From contig NZ_AQXX01000122.1 of NCBI RefSeq assembly GCF_000376785.1, positions 37,441 through 101,440 on the forward strand: DNA of 64,000 nucleotides. The letters are read 5' to 3'. The notes under the pieces are model-generated. The model was given only the letters and a program-made list of their open reading frames with translations. It ran no database searches and was not told the origin of the DNA. This document shows, in pieces, positions 30,031-39,366 of this stretch. This DNA is from Hahella ganghwensis DSM 17046 (lineage in GTDB: Bacteria > Pseudomonadota > Gammaproteobacteria > Pseudomonadales > Oleiphilaceae). Numbering within the stretch: the first letter of the stretch is position 1; each line of letters starts with the position of its first letter. Position numbers and translations under genes: made by a program.

Positions 30031-30394
30031 TCAGCGAGGATTTACATTGCTGGAAGTGCTGGTGGCTCTGTTGATATTTGCTATCAGCGCCACGGCATTG
30101 ATGAGCGGCATGTCCCAGATACTCCATCAGCAGGCTCGTCTGGAGGAAAAGACTTTCGGTAATTGGATCGCGGAAAACCGAGTCAATGAGGTTCTGATTA
30201 TGAATCAATTTCCTGATGCTGGTGAGAAAAAGGAAGACATCGACTATGCCCATCGTCGCTGGCAAATCTCAGAGAAGGTCATCAACACCCCCAACCCCCT
30301 AATGCGCAGGCTGGAGGTCAGTGTCAGCCTTTATATGTCCGATAACGTCATGAAGCCGGTGACCACCGTGACCAGCTTTATAGGAGCGCCGTGA
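30020..30394 (+). CDS. gspI: Minor pseudopilin GspI
   Basis: 124 residues from the ATG at 30020 (a second ATG follows at once), with GGAG at 30009-30012; a start 27 bp upstream would add a non-family segment. Leader MMSDQRG, then FTLLEVLVALLIFAISATALM. Length and the WIAENRVNEVL segment fit GspI, a member of the GspIJK tip complex. It overlaps gspH upstream, and its stop codon TGA shares a base with the gspJ ATG. Confidence 0.94.
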   Translation: MMSDQRGFTLLEVLVALLIFAISATALMSGMSQILHQQARLEEKTFGNWIAENRVNEVLIMNQFPDAGEKKEDIDYAHRRWQISEKVINTPNPLMRRLEVSVSLYMSDNVMKPVTTVTSFIGAP

Positions 30395-31278
30395 TGAGGC
30401 CCCACAGGGACGCAACGCTTATTGATAAAAAGTCTCTTTGTCATGAGGCTTCTGAGGCAGTCCATACTCAGGGTATGCGCCGCATGCCCTATGATGCTTT
30501 GGAGACTAAACACTCCGATTATCCTACAGCGATCAGAAAAGCTGCGGGGGGATTTACCCTGCTGGAAATCCTGATTGCCATCACGATTACTGCCATGTTG
30601 GGTACCGGGGCATTTTATTTGCTTAGTCAGGGGATCAGAACAAAGGATTCAACAGAAGCCCGAGGCGAGATTCTTGAAGAGCTTCAAAAAAGTCAGCGGA
30701 TTATTGAATACGATTTCAGTCAGGCGGTTCCGAGAAGTATCAGAGGGGAGTATGGCGATCAGTTTTACGCGTTCAGCAACCTGAATGCGCTTACACTGGT
30801 GGAGTTCACCCGTACGGGGTGGAGAGACCCCAAATCTTTGCTGGCCCTGATGGATGAAGACGCTGAGGTCGTGCCAAGGAGCCAGTTACAGCGCGTTAGC
30901 TATGAAATGGAAGAGGATGATCTCTATCGTGTGTTCTGGGATGTACTGGATCGGGCTCAGGACAGCAAACCTTACCGTCAGATGGTAATGGAGGATGTCG
31001 AAGAGATTAGGTTGCGCTTTTTGGACAATGATAACGAGTGGGCCGAGCAGTGGCCGCCTCAGGAGCAGTTGGTTAATTCTGAGTCTGATCCATACCACTC
31101 TCTGCCGAAGGCGGTTGAACTGGAATTCACCCACAAGACTTTCGGGAAAGTCAGAAGGCTGTATCAAATCTCAGGATCGTCTATCCCTGCTGCTGAGGCA
31201 GCAGATGAGAATGGCTCAGATAAAAAGGATCCTGATGATAATGGCGGTGGTGATCCCCCTGATACTAAACGGAAGTGA
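30394..31278 (+). CDS. gspJ: Minor pseudopilin GspJ with a long leader
   Basis: 294 residues from the ATG at 30394, which overlaps the gspI stop as TGATG and has GGAG at 30383-30386. The class III leader motif appears only at residues 52-57 (GGFTLLE), so this start gives a 53-residue leader where 6-20 is normal. Alternative ATGs at 30475 and 30484 would give 26 and 23. The mature part has FTLLEILIAITITAMLGTGAFYLLSQG and GspJ-like RRLYQISG near the end, followed by a low-complexity Asp/Gly tail. Member of the pseudopilus tip complex. Confidence 0.9.
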   Translation: MRPHRDATLIDKKSLCHEASEAVHTQGMRRMPYDALETKHSDYPTAIRKAAGGFTLLEILIAITITAMLGTGAFYLLSQGIRTKDSTEARGEILEELQKSQRIIEYDFSQAVPRSIRGEYGDQFYAFSNLNALTLVEFTRTGWRDPKSLLALMDEDAEVVPRSQLQRVSYEMEEDDLYRVFWDVLDRAQDSKPYRQMVMEDVEEIRLRFLDNDNEWAEQWPPQEQLVNSESDPYHSLPKAVELEFTHKTFGKVRRLYQISGSSIPAAEAADENGSDKKDPDDNGGGDPPDTKRK

Positions 31279-31287
31279 GAAGAAGTA

Positions 31288-32319
31288 ATGCGACCTTGCG
31301 AAACCAGTAACAGAAGCCGGCAATCGGGCATGGCCGCTTTGATTATTATATTTGTTGTCGCGCTGGTGTCGCTTTTGGTGACTGGAATGTATTCGGAGCA
31401 CTATATAGATATCCGGCGCACCTCGAATATTCTCGGTCAGGATCAGGGGCAACAGTACAGTATCGCCGCTGAGACCTATGCACGGGTGATTCTCAAGCAG
31501 GACTGGGATAATGACCAAAAAGACAAGGCTCTGGTTGATCATGAATATGACATGGAGGATGAGCCATGGGGACAATATGCGATACAGATTCCCATAGATA
31601 CCAATGTCGGTATTCAGGGGCAGGTTGACGACCTCACCGGCAGGTTCAATATCAACAGTCTGGTGACCAATAAAGACGATGCAAGTTTGGTCAGCAAAGT
31701 GGCTGTGGAAAGATTTCAGCGACTGCTGGAGAGTCTGGATGAAATCAATCCGGATCTGAGCGTGGAAAAGTTTGTTGACTGGATAGATCTCGATGATCAG
31801 ATCTATCAACTTAAAGGGGCGGAGGATGAAACCTACCTCCTAATGGATCCACCCTATAGAACAGCTAACACGTATTTCAATGATATATCGGAATTATGGT
31901 TGATTGACGGGATGACCAAAGAGACATTCCAGGAATTAAAAGAACTGGTAGTGGTTCTGCCCAATCCAACGGACGCGATTAACATCAACACGGCCAAGGC
32001 CAAGGTGTTAAGGGCCTATATTCCGGATCTGACTCAATCTGAGGCTGAGGATATTATCAGTCAACGTGAAGAGCAGAAGGGGTTCAAATCCGTAGAGGAT
32101 TTTCTGACACTGGAGTCACTGGCAGGAAAAAAGCTGCCCAATGCAGACTTCAAGGTCAACTCCGAATACTTTGAAGTTCATGTTAAATCGGTATTTAATG
32201 ATCGGATCACACGGCTTGTATCCATAATACACAGGGATTCCGAAGGGAAGACCACCGTGCTCCGGCGAGACTTTGGAAAAAAGGAAGAGGTGACCAAGCA
32301 GGTTTATGTGCCTGAATAG
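31288..32319 (+). CDS. gspK: Minor pseudopilin GspK
   Basis: 343 residues. Leader of 14 residues ending RQSG, then MAALIIIFVVALVSLLVTG, which lacks Glu at +5 as is normal for GspK. The large tip domain has LTGRFNINSLV and FVDWIDLDDQIYQLKGAEDETY, and the calcium-binding helical insert ending NPTDAININTAKAKVLRAYIPDLT. It caps the pseudopilus with GspI and GspJ. Confidence 0.95.
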   Translation: MRPCETSNRSRQSGMAALIIIFVVALVSLLVTGMYSEHYIDIRRTSNILGQDQGQQYSIAAETYARVILKQDWDNDQKDKALVDHEYDMEDEPWGQYAIQIPIDTNVGIQGQVDDLTGRFNINSLVTNKDDASLVSKVAVERFQRLLESLDEINPDLSVEKFVDWIDLDDQIYQLKGAEDETYLLMDPPYRTANTYFNDISELWLIDGMTKETFQELKELVVVLPNPTDAININTAKAKVLRAYIPDLTQSEAEDIISQREEQKGFKSVEDFLTLESLAGKKLPNADFKVNSEYFEVHVKSVFNDRITRLVSIIHRDSEGKTTVLRRDFGKKEEVTKQVYVPE

Positions 32320-32382
32320 GCACAATTGGAAACATTGAATGAACGCTGTCTGGTTTGCCCAATTTAAATAAATAGAACTTAT

Positions 32383-33654
32383 ATGACTATTAAGCTTTTT
32401 ATTCGCCCCATTCCTCCCGTAGCCGATCAGCCGGAAAGCCTCGAGTGGGCTTTGTATTCGTTCGGAGGAGAACGAATAGGTACCGGTAAAGCCACTGGAG
32501 AAGAACTCAGAGATATCGTTTCTCAGCACGCATTGGAAGATGTCTGGGTTCACTTTATCGTTCCTGCCAGTGATTTCAGCTTTTGTGTGGCGAATATTCC
32601 TGCCAAGCAAAGTCGTTATGTGCGCCAGGCGTTACCCTATGCCATCGAGGAAAATGTTGCCGAGGATATTGAGTCCATGCACTTGGTGCTGGGCGAAAAG
32701 TTATCCCGCGAGGAATATCCGGTACTGTTAATCAGCAACAAGAGAATGCAGGAGTGGTATGACCTCTCAACCGGTTATGGATTTCCTCTATATGGCATTT
32801 TTGTTGATGCACAGATGGCAGCAGCTGAAGATGCTGCCATTACAGTGGTATTCGATGGCAGCGATGTTCTGATCTATGAGAAAGGTCAGACGGTGTTAAG
32901 AATGCATCACGGTAACTTACCGCCGTTTCTGGAACTTAGAGGCCAGACCTCGGAAGAGGAACTAACATTAAAGGTCCTCGTGGGGGAGAGTGAGAAGGAG
33001 AAGCATCAGGTTCTTCTGGCGCAACTGGAGCATATCGACCAGATCGTTCCTTCAATTGAAACTTTTGAGCTGTCGACCTTTGAGTTGTTGTGTGAGTCCT
33101 ACTTCGCCAATCAGAATCTGGATAATGTCTGCCAGGGCGACTTTGCTCCTAATACACAGAAATCTTCCTCAGGCATTAGACGTTGGTGGCCTGTCGCAGC
33201 TGTAGCTACAGCATGGTTTGTAATTCAGATCGGATTTGACCTGACTCAGGCGTATATTTATCAGAATCAGGCTGAGGAATACCGTTCTCAGACAGTGGCT
33301 TTGTATAAGAGAATGTTTCCGGGTGAAAGAACGGTATCAAATCCCAAACGGCAACTCGAAGGGAAACTGGCTAATGCGGCAAACAGTCAATCCGGAGCGG
33401 GGTTCCTGGGCCTGTTAGGGGAGGCCGGTTACCAGATCTCACTGCAACCGCAGAAATCCAATATGGCATTCAACAATCTCCAGTTCAGTGAACAAAGAGG
33501 TGAGCTGGCGATCGAAGTCAGGGCGCCCAGTCTGGATGATCTGGATCGTTATAAGCAGGCATTGGTTCAACAGGGATATGAAGTCGGCATCGGCTCAGCT
33601 ATTCGCGAGCAGGGATATGTGCGTGGCAAGTTGACGATTAGGGGAGGTTCCTGA
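32383..33654 (+). CDS. gspL: Type II secretion platform protein GspL
   Basis: 423 residues. A cytoplasmic actin-like domain (1-260; FIVPASDFSFCVANIPAKQSRYVRQALPYAIEENV in pieces) binds GspE. One transmembrane segment lies near 266-286 (RRWWPVAAVATAWFVIQIG), followed by a periplasmic ferredoxin-like domain (310-423) ending VRGKLTIRGGS. It links the ATPase to the periplasmic parts and pairs with GspM, whose gene starts 1 bp after its stop. Confidence 0.94.
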   Translation: MTIKLFIRPIPPVADQPESLEWALYSFGGERIGTGKATGEELRDIVSQHALEDVWVHFIVPASDFSFCVANIPAKQSRYVRQALPYAIEENVAEDIESMHLVLGEKLSREEYPVLLISNKRMQEWYDLSTGYGFPLYGIFVDAQMAAAEDAAITVVFDGSDVLIYEKGQTVLRMHHGNLPPFLELRGQTSEEELTLKVLVGESEKEKHQVLLAQLEHIDQIVPSIETFELSTFELLCESYFANQNLDNVCQGDFAPNTQKSSSGIRRWWPVAAVATAWFVIQIGFDLTQAYIYQNQAEEYRSQTVALYKRMFPGERTVSNPKRQLEGKLANAANSQSGAGFLGLLGEAGYQISLQPQKSNMAFNNLQFSEQRGELAIEVRAPSLDDLDRYKQALVQQGYEVGIGSAIREQGYVRGKLTIRGGS

Positions 33655-33655
33655 G

Positions 33656-34174
33656 ATGGGGCAGTTATTGAAAAAATTTCCAGCTTTGGCCAAAGCTTCG
33701 ACGTGGTTTTACAGTTTGCCTTCCAGGGACCAGGCTTCATTAAAGTGGTTGGCTCTGGCGGCTGGTCTGTTTCTGATCTATATGCTGATTTGGGTGCCGG
33801 TACAGTCCAACCTGGATAGTGCTAAAGCCGCAGCGGACCAGAATTACAGGGATTTGGTATGGATGAAGGAGAATGAAGGTAAAGCACGAGCCATTGCCAA
33901 AAACCAGAGTTCCCGGCCAAAAGCAGATCTGAGCGGACAGTCGTTACTGTCTACGATCAGTTCATCCGCACAAAGATTTAAGATCGAGTTACAAAGATTC
34001 GAGCCTCGTGGAGATGACAAAGTGAACGTTTGGCTTGATAAGGTGTCTTTTAATCAGATGATGTTATGGGTCGGCGATCTGGAATCGAAGTTCGGCGTTA
34101 AAGCTGAGCAGGTGAATATTGATAAGAGCGACCAGCCCGGTGAGGTAAAGGCGAGGCTTTCCTTAACGATCTAA
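33656..34174 (+). CDS. gspM: Type II secretion platform protein GspM
   Basis: 172 residues. Short cytoplasmic start, one transmembrane segment at about 29-49 (LKWLALAAGLFLIYMLIWVPV), and a small periplasmic domain ending EVKARLSLTI. It stabilises GspL. It is the last gene of the gsp run; no gspN, gspD or prepilin peptidase gene (gspO) follows. Confidence 0.93.
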   Translation: MGQLLKKFPALAKASTWFYSLPSRDQASLKWLALAAGLFLIYMLIWVPVQSNLDSAKAAADQNYRDLVWMKENEGKARAIAKNQSSRPKADLSGQSLLSTISSSAQRFKIELQRFEPRGDDKVNVWLDKVSFNQMMLWVGDLESKFGVKAEQVNIDKSDQPGEVKARLSLTI

Positions 34175-34363
34175 ACGCATTAATATCAGGACAATTGTCA
34201 CCTTTAGACTTAGGTCGTAAGCGGCCGGTTCGCAGGTTGATAATTCAGTAGGAGATAGTTTCCCAGAATTATTGGTGCAGCCAATTCAAAAACTGTACAG
34301 AGCTTAGAGGGATTATAAGCCGTTAAATTATAAAAATAATATTTTATATTCAGGAGACAAAGT

Positions 34364-34996
34364 ATGATTGGGGAAATCGTGAATGAAACCCAACTGGTAA
34401 AGCTGGACCGTAGTGCGTTGTCTGAAGCCAAATCCATTTTGTTTCACGCCTATCGCCACGAACCCACTTTCCAGTACTTGTTTGATTCGTCACGAGCGGG
34501 CTACGATCAGAGAGTCCGCGCCACAATCAGGGAAGGATTGGAGCTGCATTTTGCGCACGAGCAGGAAGCCATCGGCCTGGTCGATGGCGAAACCCTCTCG
34601 GCGGTGGCATTTATCAGCAGTCCGGAAGCCCGATTCAGTCTGGCCGATCAGTTCAACTGGCGGGTGCGAATGATGTTGACTGCAGGCCTCTCATCCACCA
34701 AGCGATTTATGGACTATCATGAACAGGTTCATGCCTGTCTTCCTGAAGATACCCATCATCATTTACCATTCATCGGAGTTCATCCGAAATATCAGGGACG
34801 AGGATACGGACGTTCACTGATGAAAGTTGTTGAAGGAATTTGTAAACAGAGCCCGAAGTCATCAGGTATTGGACTGGATACGGGAAATGCCCGTTATATC
34901 AGGTTTTACCAGACACTGGGCTTTAAAAAAGTAGGTGAGGTTCGCCTGGGCAACATTACCGAAGCAGTACTCTTCAAAACCTGTCTCCAGAGGTAG
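34364..34996 (+). CDS. GNAT-family N-acetyltransferase
   Basis: 210 residues. The acetyl-CoA-binding motif is IGVHPKYQGRGYGRSLMKVV (V/I-x-x-x-x-QGxG/A), followed by GLDTGNARYIRFYQTLGFKKVGEV, the usual C-terminal motif of GNAT enzymes. CAGGAGA precedes the ATG. The acceptor substrate (amine, aminoglycoside, peptide or small molecule) is not indicated by context. Next gene is gorA, 76 bp away, probably a separate function. Confidence 0.88.
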   Translation: MIGEIVNETQLVKLDRSALSEAKSILFHAYRHEPTFQYLFDSSRAGYDQRVRATIREGLELHFAHEQEAIGLVDGETLSAVAFISSPEARFSLADQFNWRVRMMLTAGLSSTKRFMDYHEQVHACLPEDTHHHLPFIGVHPKYQGRGYGRSLMKVVEGICKQSPKSSGIGLDTGNARYIRFYQTLGFKKVGEVRLGNITEAVLFKTCLQR

Positions 34997-35072
34997 TTTT
35001 TGAGGATTTAGCTGAAGAAGAGGTAGGTGAAGATCTGCCTGCGTTGTTAGCGGCGCCAAAGAGAGTCTTAAT

Positions 35073-36413
35073 ATGTATGATTTGATTGTCATCGGAGCTG
35101 GCTCCGGGGGGGTTCGTTGCGCCCGAATGTCAGCGCAGAAAGGTGCCAAGGTTGCGATTATAGAAGAACGTTTTTACGGCGGCACCTGTGTTAACGTTGG
35201 GTGTGTCCCGAAAAAACTGTTTGTGTATGCCTCTCACTATGGTGAGGATTTTCATGATGCCCGGAGATTCGGTTGGGATGTGAGATCCTCTCAGTTCGAC
35301 TGGCCTACGCTGGTGGAAAATAAGAATGCCGAAATTTCCCGACTTAACGGTATTTACGAAAACCTGTTAAAGAACTCCGGCGTTACTATCTATAATGGCC
35401 GGGGACGCTTGACCTCTCCAAACACCGTAGAGGTCAATGGCGAAACCCTGCAAACAAAAAATATACTGATTGCTACAGGCAGCTATCCTTTCAAACCTGA
35501 TTTTCCCGGCAGCGAACATGCATTGATCTCTGATCACATGTTTTATCTGGATTCTCTGCCGAGTCATGCTGTAGTGGTAGGTGGAGGTTATATCGCTGTT
35601 GAGTTTGCCGGAATTCTGGCCGGGCTTGGTGTGTCCACTCATCTGATCTATCGTGGCGCCAGTCTGTTGAAGCGTTTTGATGTGGATGTCCGTAATCACC
35701 TGGCTGAAGAGCTCGAAAGAAAAGGCATTCAGGTTCATTTGTCGAATAACATCGAATCAATGGAGAAGCTCTCGGAGAAAGAGTTTCGCTTGAAGCTGAG
35801 TTCAGGTGATGAGTTGTCTACCGGGTTGGTCTTGTACGCTACCGGTAGGAAGCCTCTAACCCATGATCTTGGTCTGGAAAAAGCCGGTGTAACCCTGGGG
35901 CCTGAGGGAGAGGTGCAGGTCAACGAGCATTATCAGTCCAATATCCCCAACATATATGCTGTCGGCGATGTAATAAATCGCATGCAGTTGACCCCGGTGG
36001 CTTTGGCGGAAGGGATGTATGTTTCCAGCCAGCTATTTGGTGGAGAACCTGTCCCAGTGGATTATGAGCGTATTCCAACGGCCGTGTTCTCTCAACCGAG
36101 CGTTGCCACCGTGGGCCCTACTGAGGAAGACGCTCGAGTTCAGTATCCTGATTTGAAGGTGTTTCGTTCATCCTTCCGGGCGTTGAAAAATACCGTAAGC
36201 GGTAATCAGGAAAGGACTATGATGAAGCTTATGGTTGATGGCGCCACTGATAAAGTAGTTGCCGCTCACATGGTGGGGCCGGAGGCGGCTGAGATCGTTC
36301 AAGGTATTGCTGTGGCGATCAGAGCAGGCGCGACCAAGCAGATATTTGATACAACCATTGGGATCCACCCATCAAGTGCTGAAGAGTTTGTCACCATGAG
36401 AGAGCCTGTGTAA
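35073..36413 (+). CDS. gorA: Glutathione-disulfide reductase
   Basis: 446 residues. FAD-dependent pyridine-nucleotide disulfide oxidoreductase that keeps glutathione reduced with NADPH. FAD motif IGAGSGGVRCAR (7-18), redox-active disulfide GGTC39VNVGC44VPKK, second nucleotide motif VVVGGGYIAVEFAG, and the C-terminal catalytic motif TIGIHPSSAEEFV with His/Glu of the other subunit. The cysteine and C-terminal motifs favour glutathione over mercuric or lipoamide reductases. It is convergent with the hybrid kinase gene. Confidence 0.94.
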   Translation: MYDLIVIGAGSGGVRCARMSAQKGAKVAIIEERFYGGTCVNVGCVPKKLFVYASHYGEDFHDARRFGWDVRSSQFDWPTLVENKNAEISRLNGIYENLLKNSGVTIYNGRGRLTSPNTVEVNGETLQTKNILIATGSYPFKPDFPGSEHALISDHMFYLDSLPSHAVVVGGGYIAVEFAGILAGLGVSTHLIYRGASLLKRFDVDVRNHLAEELERKGIQVHLSNNIESMEKLSEKEFRLKLSSGDELSTGLVLYATGRKPLTHDLGLEKAGVTLGPEGEVQVNEHYQSNIPNIYAVGDVINRMQLTPVALAEGMYVSSQLFGGEPVPVDYERIPTAVFSQPSVATVGPTEEDARVQYPDLKVFRSSFRALKNTVSGNQERTMMKLMVDGATDKVVAAHMVGPEAAEIVQGIAVAIRAGATKQIFDTTIGIHPSSAEEFVTMREPV

Positions 36414-36466
36414 AGCCAGAAGGCTGATTAAACCTCAAGTCTGTAGAGCGGAAGGTCGGAAGCATC

Positions 36467-38407
36467 TCATTGTATGGGGTTGTTTTCCGGCTTGGGTTTA
36501 TCGAGCCAGGTTTTAATACAGGCTTCCAACTGGTCTTTCTTGATGGGTTTGGCAAGATAGTCATTCATTCCAGCTTCAATGCACTGCTCGGTAACGCCGT
36601 CCATGGCATTGGCCGTGATGGCGATGATCGGAGTGGCATCTACACAGTGTGAATTCTTCTCAAAGCGTCGAATAGCCCGGGTTGCCTGGAAGCCGTCCAT
36701 CACCGGCATCTGACAATCCATAAATATCAGATCGTAGCGGTTGGATTTAAAGCGCTTCAAAGCTTCTTCCCCGTTTTGGGCCAGCTCGGTTTCCAAGCCG
36801 AGCTTCTTTAACATGGCGGCCGCAACTTTCTGGTTAACCAGGTTATCTTCCACAACCAGCGCTCTGCCGCGGTTTTTTTGTTGCGTAATACTATAGCCTG
36901 AATCAGGTGAGAAGTGGCTCTGCCTGTAGTGAAGCTCAAGGCTGAAAGTAAACAGGCTGCCTTTCTCAAGCTCACTTTCCACGTCGATTCGTCCCTGCAG
37001 GAGCTCAAGAATTCTCTTGGCAATGGATAAGCCCAGGCCGGTACCCCCATAGCGACGGGAAGAGGTCTGGTCCGCCTGGGAAAATGAACTGAACATATGT
37101 TTTTGTTGCTCTCGGGCTATCCCGATCCCGCTGTCTTCGATACTGCAGGTGAACAGCAGTTTATTGGGGCCCTGTTCAGTCCAGGTTGCCTGGAGTCGGA
37201 TGTAGCCTTGCTCAGTAAACTTGATGGCGTTATTGAAAATATTCGCCAGGACCTGCCTGATTCTCCCTGGATCTGAAGTGACAAGAGCGTTTTGTAGATG
37301 GCCGACAAAGACTTCTTCGTAATGAAGACCTTTTTCTTCCAGCTTCGGGCGTAGCGAATTGACCGTGTCCTGTATCAGGTTTTTCAGATTGAATTCAATC
37401 AGGTCAATGGACAGCCGTCCCCTTTCCATTTTCGAATAATCGAGAATATCATCGATGACGTTGATCAATTGTTCGGTTGAGCGTTCGGCAATATTGGTAA
37501 ATTCATTCTGTTCGTTGTTGAGTGGTGTTTCCTTCAACAGTTGCAGCATACCCAGTACACCGTTGATCGGCGTACGTAATTCGTGACTCATAATGGCCAG
37601 GAATTCACTCTTGGCCCGGCTTGCCGCCTCAGCCTCTATACGCGCCTTTTCTGTTTCTATGATGTGCTTTTGATGTTCTTTTCTAGCGTTGTCCAGTTCC
37701 AGTGCGAGCCGGTTGATACTGTCCCTGAGTTGGGATAACTCATGACCTTTGATTTTCGGTACACGGGTTTCAAAATCCCCGTCTTTGATCTGCTCCACCT
37801 GAAGAGTCAGTATCTCAATCGGATCTGCAATGCTGCGAGCCATATTTCTGACGACCAGAAAGGTCAGGACAAAAAGCAGCAGGGCGACAGCGCCGGAACT
37901 GAAAAGAATGCGGTTCTGCCCCTCAATGATGGACTGCTCGTTGAGGGAGACTTCCACCCGCCCAACGGTAATGGGTCTTGATCTTCTGCGGCTGTCATCG
38001 ATGAAGCTGGAGAAGGAGTCCTCGGGAAGCTCAATTTTGGTCTGGTTAATATCGGCAGATAAAATGATCAGTGAATCCTGATCTTCATCAAAGCCTCGTC
38101 CTCTGGCGTCAGCCAATGGGTCGCCCAACATATCAATGACACGAATCCGGTGAACAATATCCGAATCCGCCACTTTGGAGATTAACTCCCGTAAAGCTCT
38201 TTGATTTCCGGAAATCACGTTGTATTCGGCACTGATCGCCAATTGGTCCGCAATCAACTGGCCTCGCTGTATCAAATCAGTCTTGGTTTCTGTCAATCGG
38301 GCGGATGTAAAGAAGAACAGCAGACATATAAACATCAGCCCGCTCGGAATCAATCCGAGAAACAGGGATTTCTTGTATATGCTCCATTGCCGGGTAGGCT
38401 TACTCAT
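36467..38407 (-). CDS. Hybrid sensor histidine kinase (BarA-like architecture without HPt)
   Basis: 646 residues. Two membrane segments (about 14-34 and 168-187) flank a periplasmic region of about 130 residues, then HAMP (190-240), HisKA with H275 in FLAIMSH275ELRTP, HATPase_c (N-box, G-box YGGTGLGLSIAKRI) and a receiver domain with phospho-acceptor D564 in YDLIFMD564CQMPVMDG and Lys in AKPIKKDQL. There is no HPt domain after the receiver, so an external HPt protein or its own receiver must complete the relay. Its start overlaps the stop of the upstream periplasmic protein gene by 4 bp, which ties its signal to that protein and the receptor upstream. Confidence 0.92.
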   Translation of the reverse strand: MSKPTRQWSIYKKSLFLGLIPSGLMFICLLFFFTSARLTETKTDLIQRGQLIADQLAISAEYNVISGNQRALRELISKVADSDIVHRIRVIDMLGDPLADARGRGFDEDQDSLIILSADINQTKIELPEDSFSSFIDDSRRRSRPITVGRVEVSLNEQSIIEGQNRILFSSGAVALLLFVLTFLVVRNMARSIADPIEILTLQVEQIKDGDFETRVPKIKGHELSQLRDSINRLALELDNARKEHQKHIIETEKARIEAEAASRAKSEFLAIMSHELRTPINGVLGMLQLLKETPLNNEQNEFTNIAERSTEQLINVIDDILDYSKMERGRLSIDLIEFNLKNLIQDTVNSLRPKLEEKGLHYEEVFVGHLQNALVTSDPGRIRQVLANIFNNAIKFTEQGYIRLQATWTEQGPNKLLFTCSIEDSGIGIAREQQKHMFSSFSQADQTSSRRYGGTGLGLSIAKRILELLQGRIDVESELEKGSLFTFSLELHYRQSHFSPDSGYSITQQKNRGRALVVEDNLVNQKVAAAMLKKLGLETELAQNGEEALKRFKSNRYDLIFMDCQMPVMDGFQATRAIRRFEKNSHCVDATPIIAITANAMDGVTEQCIEAGMNDYLAKPIKKDQLEACIKTWLDKPKPENNPIQ

Positions 38408-39366
38408 GGTTGAGCCTCGAGTAACATTAGTTTTGACTGCAACGCGTCCGCGTCAGGCACGACCAGATTCAGGGAGCGGGCAACTTGCCGGTTAACCGCG
38501 ACATCAAAGTACTTGGCGAATGCCGGATCGGGAACGTTGTTTGTATTTATGTAGACATTGATCATTTCCACAGCCTGATGGGCGTAATCGGCTGCAGTGG
38601 AGTAGGACGTGGCAAGGCCGCCAGCGTTGACGAAGGCAAGCGAAGGTCCAATCAACACTTTGTTATGCCGGTAAGCGGTCAAGAGAATCTGTCTAATTTG
38701 CCGGCCGTTGTATATGCCGAAATCCGGCGTGCCCAGAATATAATCGTTTTTTTCTAGCGCGCTGTTCAACAGCCGTGGAAGTTCATCTTGGCTACTAAGT
38801 TGAAAGATATGGAAAGACTGGCCGGCAGCACTCATAGTTGGGAGTGAGAGAGGTTGCGAGGCCAGAATAGCGGCTCGGGTCACTCCTGGCAGCAACAATC
38901 TGGCTAGTTCTGCCTGTCGCTGTACAGGGGCATCCAGATAGATGCCGGTAAGATTGATGGCAGGCAATTTTGCCTTCAGGTCGTCAAGACGTTCTTTGGT
39001 AACGAAAAGCGCGAATATCAGGTTTTCAGAGGTATCTGAACAGAACTGAGAAAGCATTTTCTCGCCAAGGCATATGACAATAGATGTGTCAGGTGTTGTT
39101 GATACTGGTGGGTGTCCGGCAACCCGGGTGAGATGCCAGTCATTTGGACTCACGTCTTCGAAGCTCTTTACAAAGGTTTCGGCAACCTGGTTTTCTTTCG
39201 GGCTGACGACGTAGACACGAACAGCGCTAGCGGCCTGACTGCTGATAATTGAAGTCAAAGTGAATATCAGGCTCAGCATCATAGAAAAACTGAAATGAAA
39301 TTTCTTCTGAATGGTGTTGTGGAGTATGCTTGGCAACAACGGTGTCATCCTTGATTCCTGCCGCAT
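38404..39366 (-). CDS. Periplasmic ABC-type substrate-binding-like protein
   Basis: 320 residues. An N-terminal signal segment with MMLSLIFTLTSIISSQAASA (29-48) leads to a two-lobe periplasmic binding fold of the ABC_sub_bind (TrpX/YcjN-like) type: TGIYLDAPVQRQAELARLLLPG and YIL GTPDFGIYNGRQIRQILLTAYRHNKVLIGPSLAFVNAGGLATSYS in pieces. No ABC permease or ATPase is nearby, so it is probably a sensor partner, not a transporter component. Its start shares a base with the receptor stop and its stop overlaps the histidine kinase start. Ligand unknown. Confidence 0.8.
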   Translation of the reverse strand: MRQESRMTPLLPSILHNTIQKKFHFSFSMMLSLIFTLTSIISSQAASAVRVYVVSPKENQVAETFVKSFEDVSPNDWHLTRVAGHPPVSTTPDTSIVICLGEKMLSQFCSDTSENLIFALFVTKERLDDLKAKLPAINLTGIYLDAPVQRQAELARLLLPGVTRAAILASQPLSLPTMSAAGQSFHIFQLSSQDELPRLLNSALEKNDYILGTPDFGIYNGRQIRQILLTAYRHNKVLIGPSLAFVNAGGLATSYSTAADYAHQAVEMINVYINTNNVPDPAFAKYFDVAVNRQVARSLNLVVPDADALQSKLMLLEAQP

